NCBI GenBank assembly: GCA_017619985.1
Contig: JAFZRG010000216.1
Location: 1 to 12,914, forward strand
Direction: 5' to 3'
Source of the DNA: Bacillota bacterium
GTDB lineage: Bacteria; Bacillota; Clostridia; Peptostreptococcales; Anaerovoracaceae
Length of the DNA stretch: 12,914 bases
Part shown: positions 12,248-12,914 of the stretch, piece after piece
Layout of the letters: each line of letters opens with the position of its first letter
Numbering within the stretch: position 1 is the stretch's first letter
Made by a program: the position numbers and the translations under genes
The notes under the pieces: model-generated
Databases searched by the model: none
Seen by the model: only the letters and a program-made list of their open reading frames with translations
Told to the model about the DNA's origin: nothing

Positions 12248-12914
12248 ATGTTAGATATCAAATTTGTAAGAGCGAATCCGGAAGCGGTCAAAGAGAACAT
12301 CCGCAAAAAGTTCCAGGATGAAAAACTCCCCATGGTCGATGAAGTCATCGCCATGGACGAAGAGCTGAGAGCGGCCAAGACCAGAGGCGACGAGCTGAGA
12401 GCCAACCGCAACGCCGTGTCCAAGCAGATCGGTCAGCTGATGAAGGCCGGCAAGAAGGACGAGGCGGAAGAAGCCAAGAAGCAGGTCACCGAGATGGCCG
12501 ACGAACTGGCAGCCCTCGAAGCCAGAGAAGAAGTCCTGTCCGCAGAGATCACCCAGCGCATGATGGTCATCCCGCAGATGATCGACGATTCCGTGCCCAT
12601 CGGCAAGGACGACTCCGAGAACGTCGAGCTCGAACGCTTCGGCGAACCGGTCGTGCCCGAATGGGAAGTGCCGTACCACATCGACATCATGGAGATGTTC
12701 AACGGCGTCGACCTCGACAGCGCGCGCAGAACGTCCGGCAACGGCTTCTACTATCTGAAGGGCGACATCGCCAGACTGCACTCCAGCATCCTGAGCTATG
12801 CCCGCGACTTCATGATCAACAAGGGATTCGAATACTTCATTCCTCCGTTCATGATCCACGGCGACGTCGTGAAGGGCGTCATGAGCTTCAAGGAAATGGA
12901 GAACATGATGTACA
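12248..12914 (+). CDS. serS: Seryl-tRNA synthetase, 5' part (atypical form)
   Basis: The first 222 residues of SerRS, cut by the window end. It charges tRNA-Ser with serine. MLDIKFVRANPEAVKENI opens it, and a long charged antiparallel coiled-coil arm (about 30-105) that clamps tRNA follows. IPQMIDDSVPIGKDDSENVE is the standard linker before the class II catalytic domain, and GNGFYYLKGDIARL with GFEYFIPPFMI begins that domain. At about 207-222 the sequence reads GDVVKGVMSFKEMENMMY, where common bacterial SerRS would have a GTGQLPKF segment. From memory, such a form occurs in some archaea and in a set of Bacillota, but this needs a database check. It has its own promoter. Arg codons are often AGA, as in highly expressed genes here. 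Confidence 0.92.
   Translation, partial: MLDIKFVRANPEAVKENIRKKFQDEKLPMVDEVIAMDEELRAAKTRGDELRANRNAVSKQIGQLMKAGKKDEAEEAKKQVTEMADELAALEAREEVLSAEITQRMMVIPQMIDDSVPIGKDDSENVELERFGEPVVPEWEVPYHIDIMEMFNGVDLDSARRTSGNGFYYLKGDIARLHSSILSYARDFMINKGFEYFIPPFMIHGDVVKGVMSFKEMENMMY

Noticed and set aside
1..12914. CRISPR arrays, insertion sequences, tRNA or rRNA genes, direct repeats
   Set aside because: I read through the window and saw no repeat-spacer pattern, transposase motifs, terminal inverted repeats, or structural RNA gene; the space between genes is almost entirely short.

Overview
The window reads as a chromosomal segment of an anaerobic, high-GC member of the Bacillota (probably Clostridia). Evidence for this is a neighbouring pair of RNase M5 and KsgA genes, a WalR/WalK-type two-component pair, a DivIC-like septum protein, strong AGGAGG ribosome binding sites and AT-rich TATAAT promoters in otherwise GC-rich DNA. 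Oxygen-sensitive glycyl radical chemistry points to anaerobic life. All genes lie on the + strand. The window cuts a gene at each end.

Region 1 (1-3121) is the distal part of a catabolic operon. It holds the C-terminal third of a glycyl radical enzyme, its radical SAM activase, a short-chain dehydrogenase/reductase and a cysteine-rich C_GCAxxG_C_C family protein, closed by a clear intrinsic terminator. The substrate cannot be read, because the part of the radical enzyme that lines the active site is outside the window. The likely logic is a radical lyase or dehydratase (or decarboxylase) whose substrate or product is handled by the NAD(P)-dependent SDR.

Region 2 (3120-10761) starts with a promoter that overlaps the T-tract of that terminator. 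A leader carrying a UUCG hairpin precedes a split, sequence-divergent transketolase (N and C subunits) and a zinc class II aldolase/epimerase. With no visible terminator, the run continues into WalR- and WalK-like regulators, a DivIC-like membrane protein, RNase M5, KsgA and RidA, and ends at a strong terminator. Junctions are very tight: the WalR-gene ribosome binding site overlaps the epimerase stop codon, the RNase M5 start abuts the preceding stop, and ksgA overlaps the RNase M5 gene. The first three genes suggest pentose-phosphate interconversion, with an L-ribulose-5-phosphate-type epimerase feeding xylulose-5-phosphate to transketolase. The rest concerns cell-envelope control, cell division, 5S rRNA maturation, 16S rRNA methylation and metabolite damage control.

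Region 3 (10763-12914) has a small unit with a metallo-beta-lactamase-fold hydrolase and an HD-domain protein, then a separate promoter and the 5' part of a seryl-tRNA synthetase gene of an unusual sequence type.

The points most worth checking are the unassigned glycyl radical cassette, the divergent split transketolase with altered signature motifs, its linkage to an AraD-like enzyme that seems to lack one catalytic acid, and the atypical seryl-tRNA synthetase. No CRISPR array, insertion sequence, tRNA or rRNA was seen.
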